DNA of 64,000 bases, taken from contig NC_088319.1 of the NCBI RefSeq assembly GCF_910592395.1, positions 10,664,001 to 10,728,000 on the forward strand, read 5' to 3'. The notes under the pieces were generated by a model. That model was not told the origin of the DNA. It did no database searches and worked only from the letters and a program-made list of their open reading frames with translations. Numbering within the stretch: position 1 is the first letter of the stretch; the number at the start of each line of letters is the position of its first letter. Shown here piece after piece: positions 1-14,531 of the stretch. The translations under genes and the position numbers were made by a program. This stretch comes from Lineus longissimus (Eukaryota > Nemertea > Pilidiophora > Heteronemertea > Lineidae).

Positions 1-123
1 CAACTCAAAAAGTGAAATGAGTGCGGCTTTCTGGGAGGAGCGGCGAGGTTGAATGACTGCGACAGTGGTTCTAGAATGGCCAAACCTGACGGCCGATGTT
101 CTGTGCGGAGATTCTGCACTTAC

Positions 124-950
124 TGTGAGCGTTTCCTTCAGAGTGAGCATACTGAAGAAAATATCTTGCTGTAAGACGTAACAACTCTGTCGCCTCATCG
201 GTTTGGTGAACTTGACACCATTGGCGAAGATCTCACCAGAGTCGAGAGGTAGTCTGCCAGAGATACCATTCAGGAGAGAAGTCTTGCCGGAACCTGGAAA
301 GAGAGAGGACAAATCCATCAGATTGGTCATTGACCGGTCTCGTCCATCACCCTAACGTACTTAAGGAGATCCAATTAGAAAGATGCAATGGACTGACCCG
401 GGAGCCTAGCTTTTGTGGGCGTGACCGGTAGGCCTACTTGCCTCAATTGGGAACCGATTGCATGTCATGGTTTATTGAATCTTATTGACCAATGTCTCGC
501 CATCTTCGTCCGAACTTCAACTGCACTGAATTCAGGCACCAAGGAGATAAAATATATTGATGGTATGGCAGATGCAAAGGATTTGGCAAGCGGGTTCACA
601 GGACGAATCCCCATCCCAAGTTCCAAGCATTCTGGCTTACCATCTGATTCACAATTCCCTGTTTATTACACTTCAAAATAGGTAGAAGTTTGATTTTAAG
701 ACGATGACGAAGTACCCCAGGTACGCTTGGATGAAGAGAAGTTGTCAAGGTTGGAATAGACGGTGGCTAGCTTACCGCTGGGCCCCATAACTGCCAGCAT
801 GTCCCCCTGAGCGGCTGCCCCGAATACATCTTGCAGGATTGGTCGTCCCTTGATCGAGAGGTTGATCTCCCGGAAGAGGATATCGATGCCGAGGATGTTC
901 CTCTCACCCTCTGGCAGGGACGACTTGGAGGAGCTTCCTTCGAATATAGA
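124..950 (-). CDS. ABCG-subfamily ABC transporter, two internal exons (partial gene)
   Basis: Two minus-strand exons join in frame: 950 down to 776 (175 nt, begins phase 0, donor G|GTAAGC) and 293 down to 124 (170 nt, acceptor TTTCCAG, donor ACA|GTAAGT). They encode the start of an ABCG nucleotide-binding domain: a strand reading LFREINLSIKGRPIL, then the Walker A loop GPSGSGKT, which is split by the intron after GPS, then SLLNGISGRLPLDSGEI and RRQSCYVLQQDIFF, the Q-loop region. ABCG proteins are half-size exporters of sterols, lipids or xenobiotics with the ATPase domain ahead of six membrane segments; the Walker B, signature and membrane parts lie beyond the left edge. Upstream exons for the N terminus were not found between 951 and 7,400. 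The intron between the two exons (294-775) shows nothing else. The family is secure; which ABCG member is not. Confidence 0.9.
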
Positions 951-2659
951 CTGAAAATATGGAGAAGCATTCTATACTATAGGCCGTGGGCCAAATACAA
1001 AAAGGGGCTTAGTTTTTTTATTCGTGATAATATTTCGGCGGCAGAATAAAAATTTTATTATGGTGATGAATAAGGTGCTTACTTCACATAAAAAAACAAG
1101 GAAGTGACTATTTGGCAAGCCCGGCTCACCAAACAGCGCCTTTTTTTCTGCCCAGATGCAAACTCGCACAGTGCCGAAATTAAAATTCAATTTCAGACAC
1201 TGGAATTGGTAAAATTCCGCCATCTTGGATATCGGCATCCTGAGATTCAGGTGTTTTCAACACTGCGTCACCACCACTTCAAACTCCAAAGTCTTATCCA
1301 GGCCTAGTAAGTGCCACCTTCTTTCATAAAATGGCTTGTTTTATAAATAAATAACAAAATATGATCTTTGTAAATAAAACCCGAGATGTTCTGGTGTGTT
1401 TTTACGTGAATTTATTGCAAACTGTCAATGCAGTGTAGTGCAGTCATCGTGTTCTCGGGCGTAGTGGTGATGCGATAGCCTCTTTGCAATTGTAAAGATT
1501 CTTTACATTTCCACATGCGCGGTACTGCTTTTCAAGATGGTGGCAATTTAGCAGTGCTAGAGCCGTTGTTTAGGAACGACATCAGCGCCTCTAGTGTCAA
1601 GATTGGCCCAGATGGAGATCCTAACTCATGCATATTCAACCATCCAGGAGCTCATTATCATTCGTGGCAACACGGTCAGCAACACTGGAGTTACAGTGAA
1701 ACGCCTTTAGAAATGCACACTAATGCATTTAACATGCTTATCAGTTAAATCACGTTTATGACTTTTTTTGTAAATCCATACAGTCATGTACATGTACAAG
1801 CTTCTTCATGGATTATTGACCAAAACCCGAGTTTAGTAACAGAAATTGAATCGAGAGCGGGAAGTCGGCCATTGTTAAATATGCGCATATAAATTCGAAT
1901 ATGACGTCACTGCTCTCTGATTGGCCAACATGTGAAGAGGGTAGTATTTTTGTCCTGTTTGGCAAGCCCGGTGTAACATCTGTGGTTGTTCCCCATGTGT
2001 CAGTGTTTCCAAACAATAGGCAGCTAGAGAGACCACGACTTTTCAATAGGGGGGATACACAGAAAAACTCTGTCAATCTATTTTTGAGCGTTCCCAAACA
2101 ATGAGGGGAAACACTCAAAAACAGAAACACTCAAAAACATTACACCGGCTTGCCGAACAGGGTGGCTTTTTAGTGCTGTTTGGCAAGCGGCTCTCCAAAC
2201 AGGACAAAAAAAGATGCCTGTTCGGCGAGCGGCTTGCCAAATAGACCCGGCCAAAAAACAAAACTTCTTGTAATCAGGCATGTTTTACTCCTACACGTGC
2301 ATGTACAGGGGACCGAACATCCCATGAAAACGAGGCAAGTTCAGTCAATTAAGCGAGGCATTTTCTGTCGTCTGCTCGCGGAAACAAAAGATGTTGAAGT
2401 TTTATCCCCTGCTCCAGGAATGGGACCGCACATCCCGGAATGGGACCATACATCCAAGCAATTGCGGACGAAAACATTTTGAGAGGGGTTTTTTCCTTAC
2501 ATTCGTAAACTGACAAATTTGACGGCTAAGTTGACTACAAAGTTTGTCAACTGACCAATGAAATACCGATTTTCATTTAATGTCATTGGGTCCAGAACTG
2601 ATTCACGAAGGCCTAACTGTGTTCGAACAGGACAAGAGCTTCTTCGGAACTGAAAAATA
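951..2659. repeat. Gene-free stretch with a repeated TTTGGCAAGCCCGG motif
   Basis: No exon is recognisable. Related copies of a short motif occur at 1111-1137, 1955-1976, 2140-2160 (inverted) and 2182-2245 (two imperfectly palindromic copies). The copies at 1955-1976 and 2140-2160 are an inverted pair about 165 bases apart, consistent with the ends of a short foldback element, though no target duplication is clear. Small frames here are interrupted and share no family resemblance. Confidence 0.4.
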
Positions 2660-2763
2660 CAAGGCATCACTATTTTGGCTAGGTTTTACTTCATTTTGAA
2701 AGAGTTCTAAATGCTTTAGGATTTCAAGTTCTGGCCTAAAGGATAGTGTCTATGGTCAACCCC
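2660..2763 (+). mobile_element. MITE family E, partial copy
   Basis: The right arm (about 2700-2763) reads CTTTAGGATTTCAAGTTCTG and ends TGGTCAACCCC. It matches the right arms of the better preserved copies at 22972-23415 and 42661-42881. The left arm is reduced to a short ATCACTATTTTGGCT segment. Confidence 0.55.
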
Positions 2764-3306
2764 AAAGTGTTTCTGCTTGGTCATGGCCAAAACATACAGA
2801 CAGGGATTGCTTTTGGAACGAAGACAAACATTGTTCAAATTGCTGATTAGTCCAATGACAAGTTTGAAAACGTATTGCATTTGTAGTCCAAAAAAACTTT
2901 GTAAACATGCATACGCAAGAAGGCCTACGACTTCTTGAACCCCCTTTACTTTTCGCAAGTCATTCGCCCTTACTTATAATGCCAAGCTTATGATATTTCT
3001 GTGTTTTATTTTGGACAGTATATGGGTCTCTCATGATATGATCATTCGGTCAAGAGTCACAGCAGTGAATATATTTTGCATACCAATGTGTAGGGCCAGG
3101 ACTTCCAGGAACTCGCATGCATTTCTGGTCAATTCATCCCAGAGGCAGAGAGCTCAGCTTAGGTATCAAGTGTGGAGTGGCCATATGGGCATAGCCAGAG
3201 GCCCAGCATGGGAGGGCCAAGGGGTAAGCGGTTGCGACACACATCTCCCTATCCTAACCCCCCTCTTGGAGAAAAAGTTGAGACTGACGGAGAAAATCCA
3301 GTGCGA

Positions 3307-3395
3307 AATCCATAAGGATGTGGAAATTGACTATCAAATCCTTAAGGATGTAGAAATTGACTATCAAATCCTTAAGGATGTAGAAATTGACTATC
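3307..3395. repeat. Minisatellite, 30-base unit, about 3 copies
   Basis: The unit AAATCCTTAAGGATGTAGAA plus ATTGACTATC repeats three times; the first copy is slightly diverged. Because 30 is a multiple of three, frames stay open on both strands (a repeated ILKDVEIDYQ on plus), which explains the two overlapping reading frames here. Confidence 0.85.
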
Positions 3396-3712
3396 ATCAC
3401 TCCTTGTATTTCTGGATAACGATCCCCATTCTTGAAATACTCTAGTTTCAGCCATTTAAGGCCACTTCTGAATAAGTGCATGTATGTGTGTTTGGAGTCA
3501 ATGCGAGCTAAATGCCCTAAATATTCTGCATTTATGCATTTTGGTCGTTTGCAAGGGGGACAGCAGGCCCTTGGGTTGGGGGAGGCAAAATTTAAAATAA
3601 AAACAATTTTTTTCTCTCAAATTTTACAGCAAAAATACATTATTTAGTATTTATTTGGAGGGGCACTTCCCCCTGCCCCCCCCCCCCCCGCGCTATATAC
3701 ATGTAGCTGTAG

Positions 3713-3840
3713 GCCTTCGCCCTTTCGCCCCTGGTGCGATGCCATTCAGCAGCGATATAGAAAGCGAGTCGGTGCACGACACCATCATCATCGGGACCGA
3801 CCTGCACTATAATGATATCGGAACTGGGTCAACATTATGA
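3713..3840 (+). CDS. Possible terminal coding exon, unidentified
   Basis: After an acceptor-like CTGTAG a frame continues to a stop at 3838-3840, encoding about 42 residues ending in GTDLHYNDIGTGSTL. The residue mix (acidic and serine-rich ESESVHDT, then a hydrophobic III run) and raised GC look more like coding sequence than the surrounding repeats. No family is recognised, no upstream partner exon was found, and a MITE starts ten bases after the stop. It could equally be a chance frame. Confidence 0.22.
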
Positions 3841-3849
3841 ATTATTGTT

Positions 3850-4082
3850 TTAAAGCCCTACATCGTTCGTAAAAAATTGGGAATATGAAAATGATACTTT
3901 CAATTGCGTAAAAACATACTGAATATTATAATGTTCAGCATTGCCTTTGTGTAAACAGATAGACAAATAAATGTACTATAAATACCAATTTTCAACAAAT
4001 TTGGTTCTGCGCTACGGCGTTGTATTTTGGTGGATTTCTATTTAACTGGATCACGAGTAATTACAAACGGTGTATTACTTAC
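3850..4082 (+). mobile_element. MITE family B copy (TTAA type)
   Basis: It starts TTTTAAAGCCCTACATCGTTC and ends near ACAAACGGTGTATTACTT. The right half contains the family core GCACTAC-GCATTGTGT-ATTTCTAT (here GCGCTACGGCGTTGTATTTT). Copies at 13138, 31553 and 57208 have cleaner ends, TTAAAGG and CCTTTAA, with TTAA as the likely target. Confidence 0.6.
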
Positions 4083-5899
4083 CAATCTTCCCATATCTTG
4101 AGCTCTCTATTCTACCTTCAGATGTTCACGCACAGACCAATAAGCCCGCCAATGTCAGTTGATATTCATTCATTCCGAATGTCTCCTTTTTGACCTCTCT
4201 TAACATTTCCCACACCGCATGCTAAACAACGTGGGTTCATTACGTAATCCTGGCTAATCCTTGAATATTGACCCTGTTTCGTGATTGTGTACCCTCATGT
4301 GTGCACGTTATCCCATCATGCGATATACGACCAGATTGTTCACAGGCACATGAGTGGTGTCGGTTGGGTGTTCTTTAAGTGCCTGTGAATGGTGTGGGAA
4401 TACATTTTCGATGACAGTGAGAGGTTAATTGCAGAAAATTAATTTTTTAGCAGAGACATAGCATATCGTCAAGCACCATGGAGATAATATTAAACTTCCT
4501 TGTAGCGCCATCCTCGAAAATCCAGAGTAAGGCAAAACGAAACTTAGTCATTTACCTCAACATCAGATCCAGTTTGCGTGTCTTCATAAAAAAATGAAAA
4601 AGTTCCAAAGGCAGTTAATGTTAAGACCCTTTCAATATTGTTTACGTTATTTAAGGATTGATTGGTCTTAATCAACCAAACCTATGCCTCAAATCCCTGT
4701 TGCATCTTCAACGTCCATAAGTAGGTTAGCGCATACCCCCCCCGCCCAGTCAAGTTTAGCGTTCCAATTTTCTAGGGGGGGGGGGGGTCACTTTGTGTTC
4801 AAAACTAGGGTGTCAAATCCCCGAGAAAATGATAAAAATACGGGAGAACTTTTTCAGAAAGAATTCTTGCAACTCGAAAAAAGGGGCGTTTTTTCATTAA
4901 AATTTATGACCACTTTACTTATTTTCCCTTGTTTTCGGTATAAAAACTCAACAAAAAAAGGAAAATAACATGAAATAAATGGGTTACAGAGGCGATTTCT
5001 TACAAAGGAGTCCCAAGAAAGGGGGTCAAAATTTAGATGGAAATCCCCTTGATAGGAGGGTACTGTTAGAACATGGGAACGAGCACCTCCCTCCCCGTTA
5101 TAGAAGTTGAAAATGTACCCCCCCCCTCCTGGCACCAGTTGTTTTCAAAATACTCCGCCTCTCGATATTTTGTATGCGACATCCTGATTTCAGGATACCC
5201 TCTGACGGATTATGGTCTATGGTTCTATAATAGGCAATAATCATCAACAACCCAGAAATTAAAGCGCACAATTTAATCATTTGTTCCCCGGATATTCTAT
5301 CCCTTCTGCACAGTCGTATGCAGGTTGCTGTTGCCAGCAACACATTATTTGATATTGCACAAATTATTTGCTACTAGTTGTATAAGTTTTCAGTTTTTCC
5401 TGTAGGCGGTAGGTGGCGCAGATGGCGCTTGCGTGGTTATCTTTCACGAATTTCTTAACCAGGTCTTGTCATTTTTCCTTGTTCCCGATATAAACGAAAA
5501 TGTTGGAAAATTCAGTGACCACAGGTATTCCATTGTGTTGTTAAGTTTTACATAAAACTATGGTGAATCGGCATCCAGTGTTTATTTCAGGTGCCATGAC
5601 CAGTGTTTGCAAGCATTCATGCTTTTTATACTGCCCAAAAATGCGTAGGGCTTCCATGTATCAATGCATGTAACATGTAGGCCTACAGCTAGAAAAATGA
5701 CGTTCCGTTGGTGCTGCAATAATGACATCCTCTTGCTAACAGGGCCTACAACATGACTCCTCCTTATGCATGTTCCGAGGGAGGGAGTAAGTAGTGTCAA
5801 GTGAAATGGCCTGAAATAACTGTGATAATGTCATGAGGATGCCAAAATGGAGTTGGACAGTCATTTACGTCCTTTCATTGCCGGGACGGGGCCTTGTCT
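4083..5899. other. No gene seen
   Basis: No exon with supporting splice sites or family similarity is visible on either strand. The stretch holds homopolymer runs (C near 4738, G at 4776-4787, C near 5118) and AT-rich unique-looking sequence. The reading frames of 72-94 codons found here have low-complexity or random-looking translations. Confidence 0.5.
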
Positions 5900-7165
5900 T
5901 TACTCCGGTCTACCTAATGCGCGTCCGGAACAATTTGTGCGTCCGGAAGAGAAAATGCACGTCTGGAACAATTTCCTATGTAAATATGAACCTAATGTTG
6001 CATTAGATGGCTTAAATAGCATTTTAATTCCATGTAGAGAAAATAAAATTGGAAAAAATCTCCTTGGTGACTTTGTATTTTACAATTTTCAGCGGGGTGA
6101 TTTGGGTGTTAAACAGCCATCAAATCCCAGTTTACTGACGTTTCTCCTCAACCAATTGTTGTTGCAGTTGCAGAATTTCGATAGTATAGTAGCCGTGTTG
6201 TAATGGATTAGACTGGTATCTGGTGTCTCAGCACATGGAATGCTGACAGAGTGTCTTAATCATTGTTAATTTCAACCCTTTTTTGCATGACCCTCAGGAT
6301 GCTTTTTTTGGTACTATTTTGTCAAGTTCTGTGTCGCCAAAGATTTGAGGTTTCAACTCACTTTGATAATAATATTTGATAATGATTTTTTTTTTAAATT
6401 ACAGTATTCTGTCCCTTTAATGCGGTTGTAATATTTTAGTATAGATCTATATATTTGTGATGTCTATGTAATTGTAAATAAATATATTTTGTGAGAAAAA
6501 TAAGTGAAAATTGTACTACTTCTTTGATGTGAGTGTATCCTTAAATCCACTGTCATCACTAGATCCTTTGATAATAAGCCATAGCTAAATTTAAGTGTAG
6601 CCAATTAGAAATTAATCTAAAAAATAAGTCCCCCCTCCCGGGCCCACTCTGTCGAATGGTAGAAAAACTGGCCTTTTTATTTGAATGAATAAGATATATA
6701 CCCAGGAAAATAATCATCAAGCTCATCTTTAGTTGAAGCTCTTAAAACCCCACTGAATTTTGTTGACCCCCTTCCCCCGCCCCCCTCGATCCCCTCCCCT
6801 CCCCCCTAAAAGCGCAAATTGGCTTCACAATAATTGCTATTGCCCCTTATCCCACGGCACGCAAAGACAAACTCATACCGACTTTGACGACCACAACAGG
6901 AGAAGGCGCGTAAGGAAGTTGGGATATGAGTATGGCATTAGTAATTAACCACCTCGCTGAAAATTGTAAAATACAAAGTCACCAAAAAGATTTTTTCAAT
7001 TTTATTTTCTCTACATGGAATTAAAATGCTATTTAAGCCATCTAATGCAACATTAGGTTCATATTTACATAGGAAATTGTTCCGGACGCGCACTTTCTCT
7101 TCCGGACGCGCTCCAGACCCGCAAACAGAGTTCCGGACGCACATTAGGTGGACCCCTTTACTCTT
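5900..7165. mobile_element. DNA element with about 210-base terminal inverted repeats
   Basis: The arm at 5900-6107 is repeated in reverse complement at 6945-7165 with high identity, including CCTAATGTTGCATTAGATGG and CCATGTAGAGAAAATAAAAT. The outer part of each arm carries several copies of GCGTCCGGAA. About 840 bases between the arms hold no transposase-like frame. The long matching arms mark a non-autonomous transposon, possibly Foldback-like. The superfamily and target duplication are not determined. Confidence 0.75.
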
Positions 7166-7437
7166 TGTCAAAGTGAAGAGGAACCAGGGTCCAAAGTAAG
7201 CAAATGGGTGCACGTCAGAAGACCTATACTTCGGACAGTGTCATAAGCCATGACCTGACCCTTTGTTCGGGGTGAAAGGCTTGACTCGGACTAGTCAGTA
7301 CCCGGCCAAACATTCCTCTTCGAAATAGTCCATAATTGTGTGGTGTCAGGTTTAGACAAAATAGTCTGCACTTCATGAGGTAGGCCGTAGGTGAGAAAAA
7401 ATCATTCCCCAAACGATATGTTTGCATACTGCTCTGA

Positions 7438-10804
<3,367 letters not shown>

Positions 10805-11807
10805 AAAGTATCAGAAATGAGGACCATACTGTGATAATCGGCAGCAGTTTATTAGAGGCAGTATTAATCTTGTCTATTACCCCATACATCCTATGAGCAC
10901 CAAGCTAAAGGATAGTGCATATGTATTGCATAAATTTTCCTGGTTCTCCTCAGGTTCCTTATAAACATAGGTCAGCGCTACTTGATTATGCTTGGTGCAC
11001 TGAGATAAAATGGCTGTGGTTTTATTAATAGAATGTTTGATCAGTTAGACAGTGCTGATCAGGTATACACATCTGCTGGTATAGTTACAGTGAGATGAAT
11101 TCTGCCATTAATCAACTGCTGTTATCGGGCATGAACATTGGTGACAGGTGATATAAAAAAAACATTGGCTCAATGTCAATTTTCAGGGAGTATATAAAAC
11201 AGGTTTTTTTGGACATAAAATGTAGCATGTGGAAATTTTGGTTGCATCTTATAGATGATTTTGAAGTTCAAGTAGTGCCTAAATCAATTGAAGAATATTT
11301 TCAAATTGTCGGATCAAAACTTTCGTCCCAGGAATATTTGAAATTTCCATCTGGACTTGAGCTTGAGGTGGAAATAATGGAGGCGTATTCCAAGTCTGGG
11401 GGGGGGCTTGCTCCCGATGAGACAAGACCACCATTGAATAATCATAGGTTGGAGGATCCAAACCTATCAATTACATGTGTGTAGGTTTTTAACTGTAAAG
11501 TCTGTTGGAGAATAGGTTTGAGTTGATTGACTGATTGTGAAAATTGTAGATAAATGATGTAAATGAGTGCGTATTGACATGGTTCCACAAGTATCTGATC
11601 AGAGGTAAGGAATGATAATATAAAGTTCTCTTGCATGTTTATTAGAGCAAAATAAATTGACAAGATTTTAACCTAGTTTTCCTTGTGAGTTTTGAAAGTC
11701 CTTGCCACATCTTGATCTTTCAGATTTCCTCATGGCGCTCTCTTTGGGGAACATACATCTCTTGTCCATGCCTGAAATGACTGTGATTTACCACACGGGC
11801 CATTTTA
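10805..11807 (+). other. Probable C1orf50 3' untranslated region and flank
   Basis: No further exon is seen. AATAAA at 11651-11656 is the first canonical polyadenylation signal after the stop, which would give a 3' untranslated region of about 850 bases. The 103-codon frame at 11173-11484 has no recognisable domain and is not called. Confidence 0.35.
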
Positions 11808-12080
11808 GGGGGTCAGTGGCAGAGTAATAATAGCACTGGGCTTATAACCAGGATGTCATCAGTTCAACTTGGGACAAATCATTACTGTTTCATCTTTGTG
11901 TCCTGGGGCAAGGCACTTAACCCTGCTTGCTTCTCTCCACCCAGGAGTAAACTCGGTACCAGGCTTGCCTGGGAAGTTAATCTGTGCTAGACCAGCATCC
12001 TATCCAGGGGGAGTAATACTCCTGGTTGCTTAATGCAATGGAAACCGAAATCAACTCCACCCGGATGACCCCATTCAGGG
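11808..12080 (+). mobile_element. tRNA-derived SINE with conserved central segment
   Basis: A tRNA-like head (GGGGGTCAGTGGCAGAGTAA, B-box-like GTTCAACTTGG) is followed by TTTGTGTCCTGGGGCAAGGC and ACTTAACCCTGC. That segment resembles the conserved central domains shared by widespread animal SINE superfamilies; I am not sure which named domain it is. The 3' part includes CCAGCATCCTATCCAGGGGG. Confidence 0.65.
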
Positions 12081-12639
12081 CTCAGTTTTCTAGCCTTTCT
12101 AGTACGTTAGCAAAGAGCAAGACCAGGGAAGGGGAATTTGTAATTCCAGGTCCATTTTGCGTACGCATACCTACAGCTGTGGGGGATTAAAAATAAGATA
12201 TCCCTCAGTATGAAAAAGATGAGATGCGTCCACCATAGAAGTTGGATGGTTCAAACTGGATCTTCAGCGAATGCTCTGCTCTTAGAGGTGTTATTCTCTG
12301 AAGAGTATTCCTCCTAGAGAGGATGAGCGTTTTTGCATGCTACTGCGGTTAGGCACCAATTGGATTTATTGGCCTAGTGACTCCGTCTTTGGCCAGAGGT
12401 GCATGTACATAGAGAGCCCACGCAAGCTGATCATATTGCTCACTTGGTGGGGTATTTTGCCTGCCCTGGCGCAGACACCAGATACAAGAAAGTCTCATTC
12501 GCAGGTCTGTCGAGAGCCAGGAATTTTGTTTCCTTGAAAACCATGCACACCAGTTCATCCAGAAATAGAATCCTGGGTTCTCCCCGGGCCCTATTGCGTG
12601 GCAGCCAGCTGTGTTAACTACAAGGCTAGGACAATGAGG

Positions 12640-12897
12640 CTCAGTCCTGGTACTTCAAATCAGTAGAACTGCAGACTCGAAGTCCACCTCAAGAGGATGA
12701 ACATGGCCAGGTTCGATAGGCGCCAGTGCAACACATATGATCAGATACCAGAACATGTGCTCCAGAACTGCTCACTCTGGGCACCGAGACTGGGCACATG
12801 GCCATATGGTGCATCATTGGAGACAAAGCCATGGGGATCAAGGGATGAACAAGAGACAGCGAAGTTCATTGGAGATGTTGGCCTGGTTCAGTAGTAA
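12640..12897 (+). pseudogene. LINE 3' remnant (end of ORF2)
   Basis: The frame ending at the TAG at 12892-12894 reads NCRLEVHLKRMNMARFDRRQ, then PEHVLQNCSLWAPRL, TWPYGASLETKPWGSRDEQ and ETAKFIGDVGL. This is the typical end of ORF2 in non-LTR retrotransposons with a C-terminal RNase H/cysteine region. The cysteine cluster normally ahead of PEHVLQ is partly lost, and an in-frame stop precedes NCRLEV, so it is dead. It is not a host gene. Confidence 0.7.
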
Positions 12898-13137
12898 GGC
12901 CATAAAAAGAAAATCAAATGCAAAGAAATCACTTCAAACACTGTCGATTTCAGGACAAATTATTTATTAAAGATGACAACCATTTTCACCTCAAAGTGAA
13001 ACAACAAGTTCTCACATTTACTCAGGATAAGTGATAACTGCAAACTCTGCCATTCCACCACTTTACATTCTCAAATATTTCTAAAAGGGCTTCCTCTCAA
13101 CCAGCACAGTGCTGAGCCATGATAACGCAAGCCACAT
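12898..13137. other. No gene seen
   Basis: AT-rich sequence between a LINE remnant and a MITE, with nothing recognised on either strand. Confidence 0.4.
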
Positions 13138-13403
13138 TTAAAGGCCAACACCTTTCGTTAAAAATTTGAAATTTGTAATTGAGCTTGAACATTTTCAATA
13201 GCGTTGATACACATGGAATATCAATTTCAACATTGTGTAGACGCTATACAAATACCATCAAGCATAGAATTAATTCATACTTGATACTATACAAACCAAG
13301 TTTCAACAAAGTTGCATGCATAATAACTGCACTACAACATTGTGTAACACTGCATTTCTATTTTCCTGACCCACAATTGGATACAAACAGTGTAACCCTT
13401 TAA
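13138..13403 (+). mobile_element. MITE family B copy (TTAA type), long form
   Basis: It starts TTTAAAGGCCAACACCTTTC and ends AACAGTGTAACCCTTTAA. The interior shares TTTGAAATTTGTAATTGA and GCATAATAACTGCACTAC with the other B copies. TTAA borders both ends. Confidence 0.8.
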
Positions 13404-14049
13404 GAGAAGACCTCTGAAATATCTTTTTATCTTTGTAGTGTTTGTAAGGGCATAACAAAAATGTTGTATTTGAGACCCTCGAGCAGACTATTAACAGACC
13501 AAAGTATTTCAGGCTGATTGGTGCAAATAAATAACTACTAACAATGTGATTTAGCCTACAGATCATACTTACATGGCACCTAAATTAAAAGCTATAAAAT
13601 AACTCCACATTCATTTCATTTGATACACCTTGAATAATGGCCATACAGGTAACGTCATCGCATCAAAGGAGACCGTTTTGGACGACAAATTGACACCCCT
13701 AACCCACGTGGTGAACTCTTATTGTCACCGGAACAACAAAAGTGAGGTTTCGCTATCCTGTTCCAAGAATTAATTCACCGAGAATGACAAGTATTTGGGT
13801 ATAATTTCATCAGTTTTAAAGTGATTTTCGTACGATGAATACAATGGCCATTGCACCTCGGTTGATGCAATGGTATTGACGTCCAAAATGGCCATCCTGA
13901 CGACGTCACAGCACGGCCTCTATAGCAGGACTGAAGTGCATGCAACGAAGAGGAAAACACAAAAATTACTTAGAAATAGAAAAACATCCATATCCGTGTT
14001 TTCCTTTCAAGTGTGAGTGAGTCAAATCAGGGTTAGTCGTAGTAGGTTC
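13404..14049. other. No gene seen
   Basis: Short frames on both strands have no recognisable domain or splice support. The sequence looks unique within the window. Confidence 0.4.
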
Positions 14050-14259
14050 AGTGTTCTCCACAAGGCCATTTGTCAGGTCGTCCCACCCTGCCTTGGCAGC
14101 TTACCACCCTATCTTGGAAGAGCCACCGTCCTTGCTCGATGATTTTTAAGGGGTCACCTTGCTGGCCACCCTACCCTGTGTTGCACACTTGCAAAACATC
14201 TTGAATATCAAGGGTACCACCCTTCATGTGCCTTGACAAAACCCAGTGGTGAATTCTCC
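14050..14259 (+). mobile_element. Dispersed repeat family D (CACCCTACC type)
   Basis: It begins AGTGTTCTCCACAAGGCCAT and ends near AGTGGTGAATTCTCC, so the ends are roughly inverted. The interior has repeated TACCACCCTA and CCACCCTACC phrases. Related copies are at 23067-23290 and 32104-32276. Confidence 0.75.
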
Positions 14260-14309
14260 ATGTTATGTCATATTAACTACGCCATAGGCATAATTTCAGT
14301 CTCTTATAG

Positions 14310-14531
14310 TTAAAGGGACAATATAGGCAGGAGTTAGGCAGGCAAGATAAAGTTACAGAAAGCCGCCAATAGGGGTCTCTCACATCTCACAGTAGGTCAA
14401 AATGATTCATGCTTGTACGAGGGATATATTTAGTGCTAAGTCCGACATGACCAAGGGCCCTTACTGTGTATACCAGTCAACTGAAGATGGCCAAATTAGC
14501 CCGTCTCCTCCTGCCTATAGTCTCCCTTTAA
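14310..14531 (+). mobile_element. MITE family C copy (TTAA type)
   Basis: It begins TTAAAGGGACAATATAGGCA and ends TGCCTATAGTCTCCCTTTAA, inverted ends with TTAA at both borders. The body matches the copies at 8388 and 17859. Confidence 0.88.

Noticed and set aside
767-970. 67-codon minus frame overlapping the ABCG exon
   Set aside because: It is the wrong frame; the ABCG frame in the same interval gives the conserved LFREINLSIKG and GPSG sequence with matching splice sites.
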